A DNA stretch of 31,843 bases from Prevotellaceae bacterium UBA1075 (GTDB taxonomy: Bacteria > Bacteroidota > Bacteroidia > Bacteroidales > Bacteroidaceae), in the NCBI GenBank assembly GCA_002316015.1, contig DCCS01000012.1:1-31843 (forward strand). Direction: 5' to 3'. Within the stretch, counting starts at the first letter, position 1; each line of letters starts with the position of its first letter. Both the position numbers and the translations under genes were made by a program. This document shows, in pieces, positions 8,632-16,288 of the stretch. The notes beneath the pieces are model-generated. The model did not search any database. It was given only the letters and a program-made list of their open reading frames with translations, and had not been told where the DNA came from.

Positions 8632-9192
8632 TCAGACGGTCATTATCTCCTTGGTCTTGGCGGCAAGCAGCTCGTCGATGAGCCGGATGTACTTGTCGTG
8701 TATCTTCTGCAGCTGTGCCTCGGCGTCCTTCTCGGCGTCCTCGGCCAGCCCCTCCTTGACACCCTTCTTCAGGCGGTCGATGGTGTCGCGGCGGGCGTTG
8801 CGCACGCTTATCTTGGCCTGCTCCTCCTCCTTGCCGCACTGCTTGGCCAGCATCTTGCGCCTCTCCTCGGTCAGGGGCGGGATGGCCAGCCTGATGATCT
8901 CGCCGTTGTTGTCCGGGGTGATGCCCAGGTCGCTGTCCAGGATGGCCTTCTCGATAATGCGGAACATGCTCTTGTCCCAGGGCTTGATGGCGATGGTGCG
9001 CGCGTCGGGGGTGTTGATGGCCGCCACGTTGTTGAGGGGGACCATGCTCCCGTAACTGTCCACCCTGATGCCGTCCAGGATCTGTACGTTCGCCTTGCCG
9101 GCGCGTATGTGCGCCAGCGAATCCTCAAGGTACATCACGGCCTCCTCCATGCGCTCGCGGGCCTGTGCCAAAGTCTCTTTTACATCTATCAT
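8632..9192 (-). CDS. frr: Ribosome recycling factor
   Basis: A 186-aa cytosolic protein that, with EF-G, splits the ribosome after termination. The full-length family pattern is present: RM..A...LE..LA.IRAGKAN near the N-terminus, LDGI.VD.YGS..PLNN for the second domain, KPWDKSM...IEKAI..SDLG in the centre, and PPLTEERR followed by the long helix RNARRDTID..KK. Length is typical. It is the first gene of an frr-rsgA pair and diverges from the VTC cluster. On the minus strand a TACTTTTG box (9250-9243) fits the -7 consensus and would give a leader of about 45 nt. Confidence 0.97.
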   Translation of the reverse strand: MIDVKETLAQARERMEEAVMYLEDSLAHIRAGKANVQILDGIRVDSYGSMVPLNNVAAINTPDARTIAIKPWDKSMFRIIEKAILDSDLGITPDNNGEIIRLAIPPLTEERRKMLAKQCGKEEEQAKISVRNARRDTIDRLKKGVKEGLAEDAEKDAEAQLQKIHDKYIRLIDELLAAKTKEIMTV

Positions 9193-9242
9193 AAACAGGT
9201 AGGTTTTAAATGATGTCGCGTATGCGAACTGCTAATTGTGAG

Positions 9243-9250
9243 CAAAAGTA
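9243..9250 (-). promoter_or_regulatory. Probable -7 box of the frr-rsgA promoter
   Basis: On the minus strand this reads TACTTTTG, matching TAnnTTTG. No well-spaced TTTG -33 box was found, so support is moderate. It lies about 50 nt upstream of the frr start. Confidence 0.5.
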
Positions 9251-9305
9251 GGTCATTCCATGCAAAAAAACAAGGGCGGGGAGCACAAATGCGGTTTTTT
9301 ATGTG

Positions 9306-9313
9306 TACATTTG
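9306..9313 (+). promoter_or_regulatory. Probable -7 box of the VTC cluster promoter
   Basis: TACATTTG matches TAnnTTTG, with a T-run (9294-9299) upstream but no exact TTTG -33 box. It would start transcription near 9320, leaving a leader of under 20 nt before the ATG at 9337. Confidence 0.5.
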
Positions 9314-9336
9314 TGATACAGTAGCGCCCTTTCCCC

Positions 9337-10149
9337 ATGGACAGCGACAAAAGGATACACGAACTGCTGGGCAGACTGAGCCCCATCACCCTGGAGCAGA
9401 TGTCAGGCATCCGACTGATGAACAGGACGGACACCAAGTTTGTGACCAGCAAGGCGAAACTGCTCGAGCTGCTGCGCCTGGCCCAGGGCAAGTACTATGC
9501 CCAGTGCATAGGGGGCAGCATGGTGGCCAGCTACATGACCACCTACTGGGACACGCCCGACCACCTCTTCTACCTGGAGCACCACAACGGGCACGCCCCC
9601 AGGCAGAAGGTGCGCGTGAGGACGTACGTGGACAGCGGCACCACCTTCCTGGAGGTGAAGACCAAGAACAACCACGGGCGCACCAAGAAGAAGCGCGTGG
9701 AGGTGCCCGGCCAGCGGATAGAGGCCGGCGGGGGCAACGAGGAGTTCCTGCAGGGGCTCGTGCACAGGGGGCTCGGCGACATGCGCCCCACGGTGCGCAA
9801 CCGGTTCATGCGCGCCACCCTGGTCAACAAGGACAAGACGGAGAGGCTCACCATCGACTTCGACGTGCAGTTCCACAACGAGGAGACGGGCATGGACGCG
9901 CAGACGGGCGACCTGGTCATCATCGAGCTCAAGCGCGACGGGAACACCTACAGCCCCGTGCTGGACATCCTCAGGAGGCTGCGCATCAAGCCCTCGGGCT
10001 TCAGCAAGTACTGCATAGGGAGCGTGATGACCAACAGCACGCTCAAGCACAACCTGTTCAAGCCCAGGATGACCACCCTGAGCCGGCTCTCGGGCACATG
10101 CCTCCTCGCCGCCGCCGCACGCCCCGGGCACGCGGCACGGGCTACCTGA
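9337..10149 (+). CDS. VTC-domain polyphosphate polymerase
   Basis: Probable polyphosphate polymerase with the fold of yeast Vtc4, a tunnel-shaped TTM-like domain that makes polyphosphate from ATP. In the 270 residues: R30-T-D-T-K34, W71-DTPD, a basic strand around R89-KVRVR-95, the strand E106-V-K108, the basic cluster KKKR near 117-120, E197-LK, and a closing SKYCIG motif (223-228). Together these form the basic and acidic lining typical of the family. There is no membrane segment, so it presumably works in the cytosol against the DUF4956 membrane protein encoded 33 nt downstream. The last 20 or so residues (Ala/Arg-rich) lie outside the domain. Activity is inferred from the fold; no assay is implied. 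Confidence 0.87.
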   Translation: MDSDKRIHELLGRLSPITLEQMSGIRLMNRTDTKFVTSKAKLLELLRLAQGKYYAQCIGGSMVASYMTTYWDTPDHLFYLEHHNGHAPRQKVRVRTYVDSGTTFLEVKTKNNHGRTKKKRVEVPGQRIEAGGGNEEFLQGLVHRGLGDMRPTVRNRFMRATLVNKDKTERLTIDFDVQFHNEETGMDAQTGDLVIIELKRDGNTYSPVLDILRRLRIKPSGFSKYCIGSVMTNSTLKHNLFKPRMTTLSRLSGTCLLAAAARPGHAARAT

Positions 10150-10182
10150 GCAACAAGCAGACAAACTACTTACAAGACAAAA

Positions 10183-10893
10183 ATGGACATCTTCTACGAA
10201 CTCAACAACCGCACGGCCGAGCTGATAGGGATAACGTTCTTCGACCCCAAGCAACTGGTCTCGCTCGTCATCCGCTTCATCATCAACTTCGCGGTGGTGG
10301 CCGTCATCGCACGCTACTTCTACTTCCCCAAGAGCAACCGCCGCGACTACATGTTCGTGTTCATCATCATGTCCATAAGCATCTTCATGCTGGTGACGCT
10401 GATGGAGGGCGACGTGATGAACACGGGGGCGGCCCTGAGCCTCTTCGCCATCTTCGGGATCATACGCTACCGCACCGAGGCCGTGCCCATCAGGGAGATG
10501 ACCTACCTGTTCATGCTGGTGGCCGTGAGCGTGGTCAACGCCATGGGGCGCGCCGAGTACCACCCCAAGAACGACTACTGGTCGGGCATCGGACTGGTGA
10601 CGATAGTCTTTGCCAACCTGATATTCATCCTGCTGGCCTACCTGTTTGAGAGCAGCAAACTCGTGAGCAGCAACTGCAGCAAGTACATCAAGTACGACAA
10701 CGTGGCGCTCATCGCGCCCGACAGGCGCGACGAGCTGAAGGCCGACCTGGAGAAGCGCACGGGACTGAAGATCCTGAAAGTGGAGGTGGGCACCATCGAC
10801 TTCCTGAAGGACTGCTGCCTGATACGCATCTACTACGACGAGCCGAAAGACCGGGGAAACAGCATCGAGCAGATATCACGCATGCCGCAGTAG
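10183..10893 (+). CDS. DUF4956 family inner-membrane protein
   Basis: A 236-aa membrane protein with about four to five hydrophobic segments (roughly 25-45, 55-75, 82-95, 105-122 and 137-157) and a soluble C-terminal domain of about 80 residues. The segment GAALSLFAIFGIIRYRTEAVPIREMTYLF is split here as GAALSLFAIF (residues 82-91) and GIIRYRTEAVPIREMTYLF (92-110); this RYRTE..PIREMTYLF pattern is the hallmark of DUF4956 as I know it. The family has no proven function but commonly sits next to VTC-domain genes, as it does here (33 nt gap). It may be a membrane platform or export partner for the polyphosphate polymerase. That role is inference. Confidence 0.85.
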   Translation: MDIFYELNNRTAELIGITFFDPKQLVSLVIRFIINFAVVAVIARYFYFPKSNRRDYMFVFIIMSISIFMLVTLMEGDVMNTGAALSLFAIFGIIRYRTEAVPIREMTYLFMLVAVSVVNAMGRAEYHPKNDYWSGIGLVTIVFANLIFILLAYLFESSKLVSSNCSKYIKYDNVALIAPDRRDELKADLEKRTGLKILKVEVGTIDFLKDCCLIRIYYDEPKDRGNSIEQISRMPQ

Positions 10894-10929
10894 GACAAGG
10901 AACACCGGCATACACATTATATATAATAT

Positions 10930-10968
10930 AAGAGGACATCACAAAACTTACAAGAGGACATCACAAAA
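10930..10968. repeat. 17-bp direct repeat upstream of the DUF2490 gene
   Basis: An exact 17-bp sequence (AAGAGGACATCACAAAA) occurs at 10930-10946 and 10952-10968, giving a 22-nt period. It fills the leader between the DUF4956 stop and the DUF2490 start and follows an AT-rich stretch. It could be a regulatory or RNA-level element; no function is shown by the sequence. Confidence 0.8.
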
Positions 10969-10981
10969 GCACAGTACGCCC

Positions 10982-11815
10982 ATGAGAAAGACCATGCTGC
11001 TCCTGTCACTGACAGTGCTCATCCCACTCCCCTCCCTGGCCGAGGGCAGAGACGAGGGCGCGCTGTGGACTGAGATAGGCATCCAGAAGTCCGTGAACAG
11101 ACAGTGGAAAGTGGGGCTCGAGACCGAGATGCGCACACAGAGGGAGATGCGGTGGTCCATCGGGGCCAACGCCACATACAAGCCCGTCAAGTACCTAAGG
11201 GTGAAGGGCGCCTACTGCTTCCAGTACCGCAAGCGGCCCGAGACCAACAAGCCGCACTATGACAAGGACGACGGGATGTATGACGGATACAACATCGACG
11301 AGACATTCTGGACTCCACGCCACCGCCTGAGCCTCGAGGCCACAGGCACGGTGAAGCTGGCAGGGTGGCTGCGCGTCTCGCTCAGGGAGCGCTACCAGTA
11401 TACCCACCGCATGCCGACAGACTACACGCGCACCAAGTACCGCTGCGAGACCATCAAGGACGGAGAGGGAAACTTCAAGGAATACGAATGGGAAGACCCC
11501 GAGGCCGTGGAGCGCACCAAGCCGGCCGAGAACGACCATGTGCTGCGGAGCAGGCTCAAGCTGGAGGTGGACAAGAAGCGTCTCCCCTGGAGCCCGTACA
11601 TCTTCGTGGAGACATACAACAGCCTGAACAGCGGACAGAAACTCAACCTGGAGAAGGCGCGCGCGGCCATCGGGTGCGACTACAAGATAAACAAGCGGCA
11701 CAGCGTGGGGCTGGCCTACATCCTCACAGCCAACATCCACGACGAGGAGGACAGCCACCAGAGGATGCACGAGCGCATACACGCGGCCAGCATAGGCTAC
11801 CAGTTTGAGTTCTGA
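10982..11815 (+). CDS. DUF2490 family outer-membrane beta-barrel protein
   Basis: A 277-aa protein with a signal peptide (MRKTMLLLSLTVLIPLPSLA, residues 1-20) and a body of alternating hydrophobic and polar strands ending in aromatic residues, closing with the C-terminal GYQFEF typical of outer-membrane barrels. The start LWTEIGIQKSVNRQWKVGLETEMRT is read here as two parts: LWTEIGIQKSVNRQW, then KVGLETEMRT; it matches the DUF2490 pattern (W.....K.....W.......E.R). R..YQYTH and HRLSLEA are further strand features. It probably forms the outer-membrane part of the cluster. The gap to the DUF4956 gene is 88 nt and includes a direct repeat. Substrate is unknown. Confidence 0.8.
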   Translation: MRKTMLLLSLTVLIPLPSLAEGRDEGALWTEIGIQKSVNRQWKVGLETEMRTQREMRWSIGANATYKPVKYLRVKGAYCFQYRKRPETNKPHYDKDDGMYDGYNIDETFWTPRHRLSLEATGTVKLAGWLRVSLRERYQYTHRMPTDYTRTKYRCETIKDGEGNFKEYEWEDPEAVERTKPAENDHVLRSRLKLEVDKKRLPWSPYIFVETYNSLNSGQKLNLEKARAAIGCDYKINKRHSVGLAYILTANIHDEEDSHQRMHERIHAASIGYQFEF

Positions 11816-11892
11816 GCACGCGCCCCCGCGATGCCCGAAGCAAGAAAAAGAACGACAAAGAACATATCCGACCAACAAAAAAAAGCACAACG

Positions 11893-12345
11893 ATGAAAAA
11901 GGCATTCATACTGGCCGCCGCCGCACTGCTCGGCGCGACCCCCGTGGCAGCGGACAACTACAACTACCTCACGGTGACATGCACGGGCGCAGAGCAAAGC
12001 ATCTCGCTGCCCACAATCCAGAAAATCACCTTCGGCAACGGCAACGCCGTGGTGACCACCACGGACAAGCAGACCTTCACCTACCCGCTGGCCGAACTGC
12101 AGAAGATGTCCTTCACCGCCACAGCCACAGCCATCGAGGCCCTGCCCACACAGGAGAAGGACCTCGCCTACAGGGACGGCACGCTCACGGTGAGCGGCAA
12201 CGGCATGCTGCACATCTACAACGCCAGCGGCGCGCTGGTGCAGATGGCAAAGGTGGAGAAGGGGGCGCGCATCAGCCTGGACACGCTCCCCAGGGGCGTC
12301 TATATCGTCAACATGGGCCAGCAGACCATCAAGGTCAGCAAGTGA
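11893..12345 (+). CDS. Small secreted protein with T9SS-like C-terminal tail
   Basis: A 150-aa exported protein with signal peptide MKKAFILAAAALLGATPVAA. Residues of about 23-77 form a compact module: YLTVTCTGAEQSISL, then IQKITFGNGNAVVTT, then YPLAELQKMSF. I recognise this pattern from many Prevotella and Bacteroides secreted proteins, where it stands at the N-terminus. The C-terminal half (about 95-150, LHIYNASGALVQ...LPRGVYIVNMGQQTIKVSK) resembles a type IX secretion sorting domain. It is therefore little more than an export module joined to a sorting tail. It lies 77 nt after the DUF2490 gene and 37 nt before the beta-helix gene. The same N-terminal module opens the next protein, so the two may act on a shared partner. 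Confidence 0.72.
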   Translation: MKKAFILAAAALLGATPVAADNYNYLTVTCTGAEQSISLPTIQKITFGNGNAVVTTTDKQTFTYPLAELQKMSFTATATAIEALPTQEKDLAYRDGTLTVSGNGMLHIYNASGALVQMAKVEKGARISLDTLPRGVYIVNMGQQTIKVSK

Positions 12346-12382
12346 CAACACGCCGACAAGGCACCACGACACAAGGAGACAT

Positions 12383-13603
12383 ATGATGAAAAGGACCATC
12401 CTGTCCGCACTATGCCTGGCTGGGGCCATGGGTGCGGGAGCACAACAGTACATGCGCATCTGGCAGGGAGGGGACAACACGCGTGTCGCCCTGCAGGACA
12501 TTTCCTACTCGGAGGGCGGGGCCATCCTCACCGCCGCAGGAAAGCAGTACAGCACAGCCAGCATCGACAGCATCACCATGGTGCACGTAATCACGGTCAA
12601 CTACCAGGGCAACCAGGCCACCGTGGACACCGGACACGCCCCCGGAGTGACCTGGACGGCGGACGGGGCCGACGTGAGCATCGTGAGCACCAACGTGCTG
12701 CAGGAACTCGAGACCGTGCTGCAGGGACAGAGCAGCAACGGCTCGCTCACCTACACGGGGCCACTGAAGTGCAAGTTCACACTCAACGGCCTTGACCTCA
12801 CCTCCACACGGGGAGCCGCCATCAACATACAGTGCGGCAAGCGCGTGGGCCTCATCCTGGCCGACGGCACGCAAAACACCATCGCCGACGCGGCGGGAGG
12901 ACAGCACAAGGGCGCCCTGTACTGCAAGGGCCACATGGAGATAGAGGGCGGGGGCACGCTCACTGTAAGCGGCAACACCCGCCACGCCATCGACTCCAAG
13001 GAATACCTGCAACTGAAGAAGTCCACCGGCAACATCGTCATACGCAAGGCCGCAGGCGACGCCATCCATGTGGGGCAGTACCTGCACATGAGCGGGGGCA
13101 CCATCACCATCGACGAGAACACGGCCGGCGACGGCATACAGGTGGAGACCATGCTGCTCGACGACAAACTGACCCCCGACCCCGGCAAGGAAGAAAACGG
13201 GAAGATATTCATCAAGGGGGGCACCATCAACGCCGTCATAGCCCACGAGGACTGCGAGGGCATCAAGAACGACGAGGGCGACGTGACCATCTCGGGCGGG
13301 AACATCAACATCAAGGCCAACGGCAACGGGTCGCGCGGCATACAGACTGACGGCAACATGACCATCGGCGACGAGGACGGAGCGACCAACATCTACATCG
13401 AGGCCAACGGGGCACGCTGCACCGCTGCCAAGGACGCCGACGACCCGCACCGCTGCATGGGCATCAAGGTGGAGAAGAACCTCACCGTGACGGGAGGCAC
13501 AACCACCGTAATCAAAACGGGAAAGAAGGCCCGGGGCATCAAGGTAGACGGCACCTACACCAAGACCGGAGGCACCGTGAACGCCGATGTGGTGGCTCCA
13601 TAG
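12383..13603 (+). CDS. Cthe_2159-like carbohydrate-binding beta-helix protein
   Basis: A 406-aa exported protein. Signal peptide MMKRTILSALCLAGAMGAGA is followed by an N-terminal module (about 23-68, MRIWQGGDNTRVALQDISYS, then ILTAAGKQYSTASIDSITM) like that of the preceding small secreted protein. From about residue 75 to the end runs a right-handed parallel beta-helix pattern with repeats such as GAAINIQ, GTLTVSGN, GDAIHVG, GGTITID, GDGIQVE, GGTINA, CEGIKNDEGDVTISGGNI and RGIKVDG. This is the layout of the Cthe_2159 family, whose founding member is reported to bind polygalacturonate and calcium. Start: ATG 12383 or 12386; an AAGGAG at 12373-12378 is well placed, unusual for this phylum. Last structural gene of the cluster; there is no clear lipobox. 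Confidence 0.8.
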   Translation: MMKRTILSALCLAGAMGAGAQQYMRIWQGGDNTRVALQDISYSEGGAILTAAGKQYSTASIDSITMVHVITVNYQGNQATVDTGHAPGVTWTADGADVSIVSTNVLQELETVLQGQSSNGSLTYTGPLKCKFTLNGLDLTSTRGAAINIQCGKRVGLILADGTQNTIADAAGGQHKGALYCKGHMEIEGGGTLTVSGNTRHAIDSKEYLQLKKSTGNIVIRKAAGDAIHVGQYLHMSGGTITIDENTAGDGIQVETMLLDDKLTPDPGKEENGKIFIKGGTINAVIAHEDCEGIKNDEGDVTISGGNINIKANGNGSRGIQTDGNMTIGDEDGATNIYIEANGARCTAAKDADDPHRCMGIKVEKNLTVTGGTTTVIKTGKKARGIKVDGTYTKTGGTVNADVVAP

Positions 13604-13798
13604 CCACCCGGAGCAAGCCCCCCTCCCGGCCTCAAGCAAGCAACCTCCCGGCCTCCCCAAGGGGGATGAGACCATTGCCGCCCCCACCCCCTCGCTCCCC
13701 AGGGAAGGGGAGGACAGCTCCCAGACCCGTAGCCCCGGCCCTGCCCCCCTACCCGCATCACCCTCAGCCGGGGGAAGCAAACAAGTGAAGCCACACAC
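13604..13798. repeat. C-rich intergenic region with repeat-like hairpins
   Basis: No gene is seen. The plus strand is strongly C-rich, with a duplicated CTCCCGGCCTC (near 13623 and 13647) and a small hairpin (CTCCCC 13695-13700 with GGGGAG 13707-13712). Its style resembles the C/G-rich element at 4206-4236. It may be a decayed dispersed repeat, and it separates the beta-helix gene from the LuxR-type regulator. Confidence 0.45.
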
Positions 13799-14251
13799 AT
13801 GAAACGCAAGACCGTAATCCTGACCCCGCTTCCCGATGAACTGCGGCGCAGCCTGATGCCCGCGCTGCTGTCCCTCGACCTGGTTCAGGACATCTACCAG
13901 GCGGCCGACCACGCCGAACTGGCCACACTCATTCACCGTTTTCCCAACGCGCTGGTACTGGTGGACCTCGAGGAGCGCGACTCTGCCAAGGCCGCCACGG
14001 TAAAGGCCCTGATGGAGTCGCTCACACTGCGGCAGAGCGGAACGCTCACACAGACCGAGCGGGAGATACTGCGCCTCATCGCACTGGGACACAGCGTGAA
14101 AGAGATAGCGGCCATGAGATACAACAGCGAATACACGATAAGGACGCACAAGAAGAACATCTTCAGGAAACTGGGGGTCAACAACGCGCACGAGGCCACC
14201 AAGTACGCCCTGCGCACGGGACTCATTGACCTGGTGGAGTACTACATCTGA
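13799..14251 (+). CDS. LuxR/NarL-type DNA-binding regulator with shortened receiver-like N-terminus
   Basis: A 150-aa transcription regulator. Residues 82-145 are a clear LuxR-type helix-turn-helix (LTQTEREILRLIALGHSVKE, IRTHKKNIFRKLGV). Residues 5-60 look like the first half of a response-regulator receiver (beta1-alpha1-beta2-alpha2-beta3), with D56 in VLVDLEE at the place of the phospho-acceptor. The remaining receiver helices and strands are missing, so the protein is about 60 residues shorter than a normal NarL-type regulator. No sensor kinase gene is nearby. It follows the VTC/beta-helix cluster on the same strand after a 195-nt gap and may control it; that is inference. Confidence 0.85.
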   Translation: MKRKTVILTPLPDELRRSLMPALLSLDLVQDIYQAADHAELATLIHRFPNALVLVDLEERDSAKAATVKALMESLTLRQSGTLTQTEREILRLIALGHSVKEIAAMRYNSEYTIRTHKKNIFRKLGVNNAHEATKYALRTGLIDLVEYYI

Positions 14252-14396
14252 GCAGCACCGCACCACTCACCCCGACCCGCAGGACACGCATATACACAAC
14301 AGGAGGGGGAACCGGCTCACACGGCACGACTCCCCGACACACGGCACACACGGGGAAACGCGGGGAGGATTACATCTGCTAATTTCTGTGAAACAC

Positions 14397-14427
14397 TTTG
14401 CAGCAACTGATTATTGTACTATATTTG
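14397..14427 (+). promoter_or_regulatory. Near-perfect Bacteroidota promoter of the RecQ-tail-like gene
   Basis: TTTG at 14397-14400, then 19 nt, then TATATTTG at 14420-14427, matching TTTG / TAnnTTTG with ideal spacing. Transcription would start near 14434. This places the ATG at 14459 inside the transcript and excludes the more upstream in-frame start at 14414. Confidence 0.8.
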
Positions 14428-14458
14428 CACCCCGAACAGAGAAGATTGTGAGATAACG

Positions 14459-15193
14459 ATGGAAGCTAAGGAGTCATTACAGAAACTGGCTACTGCCATG
14501 CTTGAGGCACAGACACCCATATCCCGACAGACCCTTATAGAATACCTCACCGGCAAGGTGACCAGCGAGACAAGCGAGCTGGGACTCGACGAACTGGAGT
14601 CATTCGGCATCGGGGACAGCCACGACGAGGACTACTGGGCCACGATCATCGACGCAGCCTACGAGAAAGGCTACCTGAAGGAGAAGTCAACACGCAACGA
14701 CGCGCTTGTGCTCAGCGCCGAGGGAAAGAAATTCCACAAGAAGCCCACATCGTTTGTCATCAACGAAGAGGACGAGGAAACCCCCGCACCCGACCCCAAC
14801 AACACCGAGGAAGACATCATCAGCATGACCGGCACCACCGGACGCGCCGCCACAAAGGCAGGCACCGCCTCGGGACACGCGCAGCAGTTCATCAAACTCA
14901 TACGCGCCATTGACAGGAAGATAGACCTTGACGAATACGCCGAGACGGCAGGAATCCCCTTCACCAACGTGCTGGACAGCCTGGAGGAAATGGTGCGGCA
15001 GGGACGCAAGGTGGAAATCACCTACTTCACCGACGAGGTGATAGGCAACGAGGACATGAGCGAACTCTCGGACTGCTTTGACGAGTATGGCGCTGCCAAC
15101 CTGGACAAGGTGCTGAACGAGTACGGGGACGTGTACAGCGAGGAGGAGATACGCCTGGCACGGGTGGTGTACATGGTCAGACACATGAAGTGA
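14459..15193 (+). CDS. Stand-alone RecQ C-terminal-like protein (RQC winged helix + C-terminal HTH, no helicase)
   Basis: A 244-aa soluble protein that resembles only the C-terminal part of Bacteroidales RecQ helicases. Residues 5-105 match an RQC-type winged helix (LIEYLTGKVTSET, ELESFGIG...DEDYWATIIDAAYEKGYL, LSAEGKKFHKKPTSFVI). An acidic, low-complexity linker follows (about 103-137). Residues 140-242 match the last domain of those RecQ proteins (AIDRKIDLDEYAE, QGRKVEITYFTDEVI, YSEEEIRLARVVYMVR). The helicase motor (DEAH and Walker motifs) and the HRDC domain between the two parts are absent. RQC domains bind branched or G-quadruplex DNA, so a DNA-binding role independent of unwinding is plausible. 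It is an intact frame with its own promoter, not an obvious pseudogene. The assignment rests on remembered family patterns. Confidence 0.72.
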   Translation: MEAKESLQKLATAMLEAQTPISRQTLIEYLTGKVTSETSELGLDELESFGIGDSHDEDYWATIIDAAYEKGYLKEKSTRNDALVLSAEGKKFHKKPTSFVINEEDEETPAPDPNNTEEDIISMTGTTGRAATKAGTASGHAQQFIKLIRAIDRKIDLDEYAETAGIPFTNVLDSLEEMVRQGRKVEITYFTDEVIGNEDMSELSDCFDEYGAANLDKVLNEYGDVYSEEEIRLARVVYMVRHMK

Positions 15194-15305
15194 GCGACAC
15201 CGCAGCCCCTGGGATCCTGATGAAAAAGCGCCGGAAAGACAACGCCCACGCGAGGCCACACGAATGAAAATGACCATATTGTTATAATCCTACAAGTTAC
15301 TCGAA

Positions 15306-16229
15306 ATGGAAATTCTGAAATTCAACCCTATCTACAAGCCCACGCTGTGGGGCTCGGAGACCTGGGTAGTGTCGGCCGTCAAGGGGTCGGAGTCGGTCGT
15401 GCTGGACGGCGAGGACAAGGGACTCACCCTGCCACAGGTGGTGGAGCGGTATGGGGCGGACTTTCTGGGCCAGGCCAACAGCAAGAAGTTCGGCAACGCC
15501 TTCCCCCTGCTCATCAAGTTTATCGACGCGCGCCAGGACCTCTCCATCCAGGTGCACCCCAATGACGAGCTCAGCGCCAGGCGCCACGGGAAGATGGGCA
15601 AGAACGAGATGTGGTATGTGGTGGACGCAGACCGGGGCAGCAGGCTCATCGCCGGATTCTGCAGGCAAATGGACATCAGGGACTATGCCGCCAGGGTAGC
15701 CGACGGAAGCATCGAGCAAGACCTGTGCAAGGCAAGCGTGGCCGAGGGGGACTGCTTTTACATCCCGGCAGGACGCGTGCACGGGATAGGCGCGGGAATG
15801 GTGATTGCCGAGATACAGCAGACGAGCGACGTCACCTACCGCATCTATGACTACATGCGGCGCGACCGCAATGGGAACCTGCGCGAACTGCACACCGAAC
15901 TGGCGCGGGATGCCATCAACTTCCAGGACATCACACAAGACCCCAAGGTGCACTACACCGAGCAGCGCGACTCACTGGTGCCGCTGGTGGACTGTCCGTA
16001 CTTCAAGACCTCGGAACTGAAGTTGTCAAGCACCTTCGTGAGGGACTACACGGGCGAGGACACCTTCCATGTGTATATGTGCGTGAGCGGGCAATGCTGC
16101 CTGCTGAGCCCCATGGGCCAGGGGATTTTCCTGCACAGCGGAGAGTCCCTGGTGGTGCCCGCGTGCATGGGACAGGTGACGCTGATACCGGACAGGCAGT
16201 GCAAGCTGCTGGAGAGTTGCGTGCTGTGA
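15306..16229 (+). CDS. manA: Mannose-6-phosphate isomerase, class I
   Basis: A zinc enzyme interconverting mannose 6-phosphate and fructose 6-phosphate in the cytosol. It links mannose use to glycolysis and supplies precursors for GDP-mannose. The 307 residues carry the type I signature: IQVHPND with ligands Q82 and H84, E101 in NEMWYVVDAD, and IPAGRVHGIGAG with H159, then EIQQTSDVTYRIYDY (R179). It is the short bacterial form of about 300-320 aa, complete in length. Upstream is a gap of 112 nt without a clear consensus promoter. A strong terminator follows. It could process mannose released by the GH38 enzyme encoded 11 kb away. Confidence 0.95.
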   Translation: MEILKFNPIYKPTLWGSETWVVSAVKGSESVVLDGEDKGLTLPQVVERYGADFLGQANSKKFGNAFPLLIKFIDARQDLSIQVHPNDELSARRHGKMGKNEMWYVVDADRGSRLIAGFCRQMDIRDYAARVADGSIEQDLCKASVAEGDCFYIPAGRVHGIGAGMVIAEIQQTSDVTYRIYDYMRRDRNGNLRELHTELARDAINFQDITQDPKVHYTEQRDSLVPLVDCPYFKTSELKLSSTFVRDYTGEDTFHVYMCVSGQCCLLSPMGQGIFLHSGESLVVPACMGQVTLIPDRQCKLLESCVL

Positions 16230-16288
16230 AAAGGCGGCGCATCGCGCGCACAGGAAAATCCACAGACCCCGGACAGCCGGAAAAACAA

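Noticed and set aside
7484..9055. 523-aa plus-strand frame opposite rsgA and frr
   Set aside because: The minus strand carries all RsgA and RRF motifs. The plus-strand translation has none.
12410..14266. 618-aa minus-strand frame spanning the beta-helix and LuxR genes
   Set aside because: It crosses two well-supported plus-strand genes and the C-rich gap. The Val/His/Gly-rich content is typical of an antisense shadow in GC-rich DNA.
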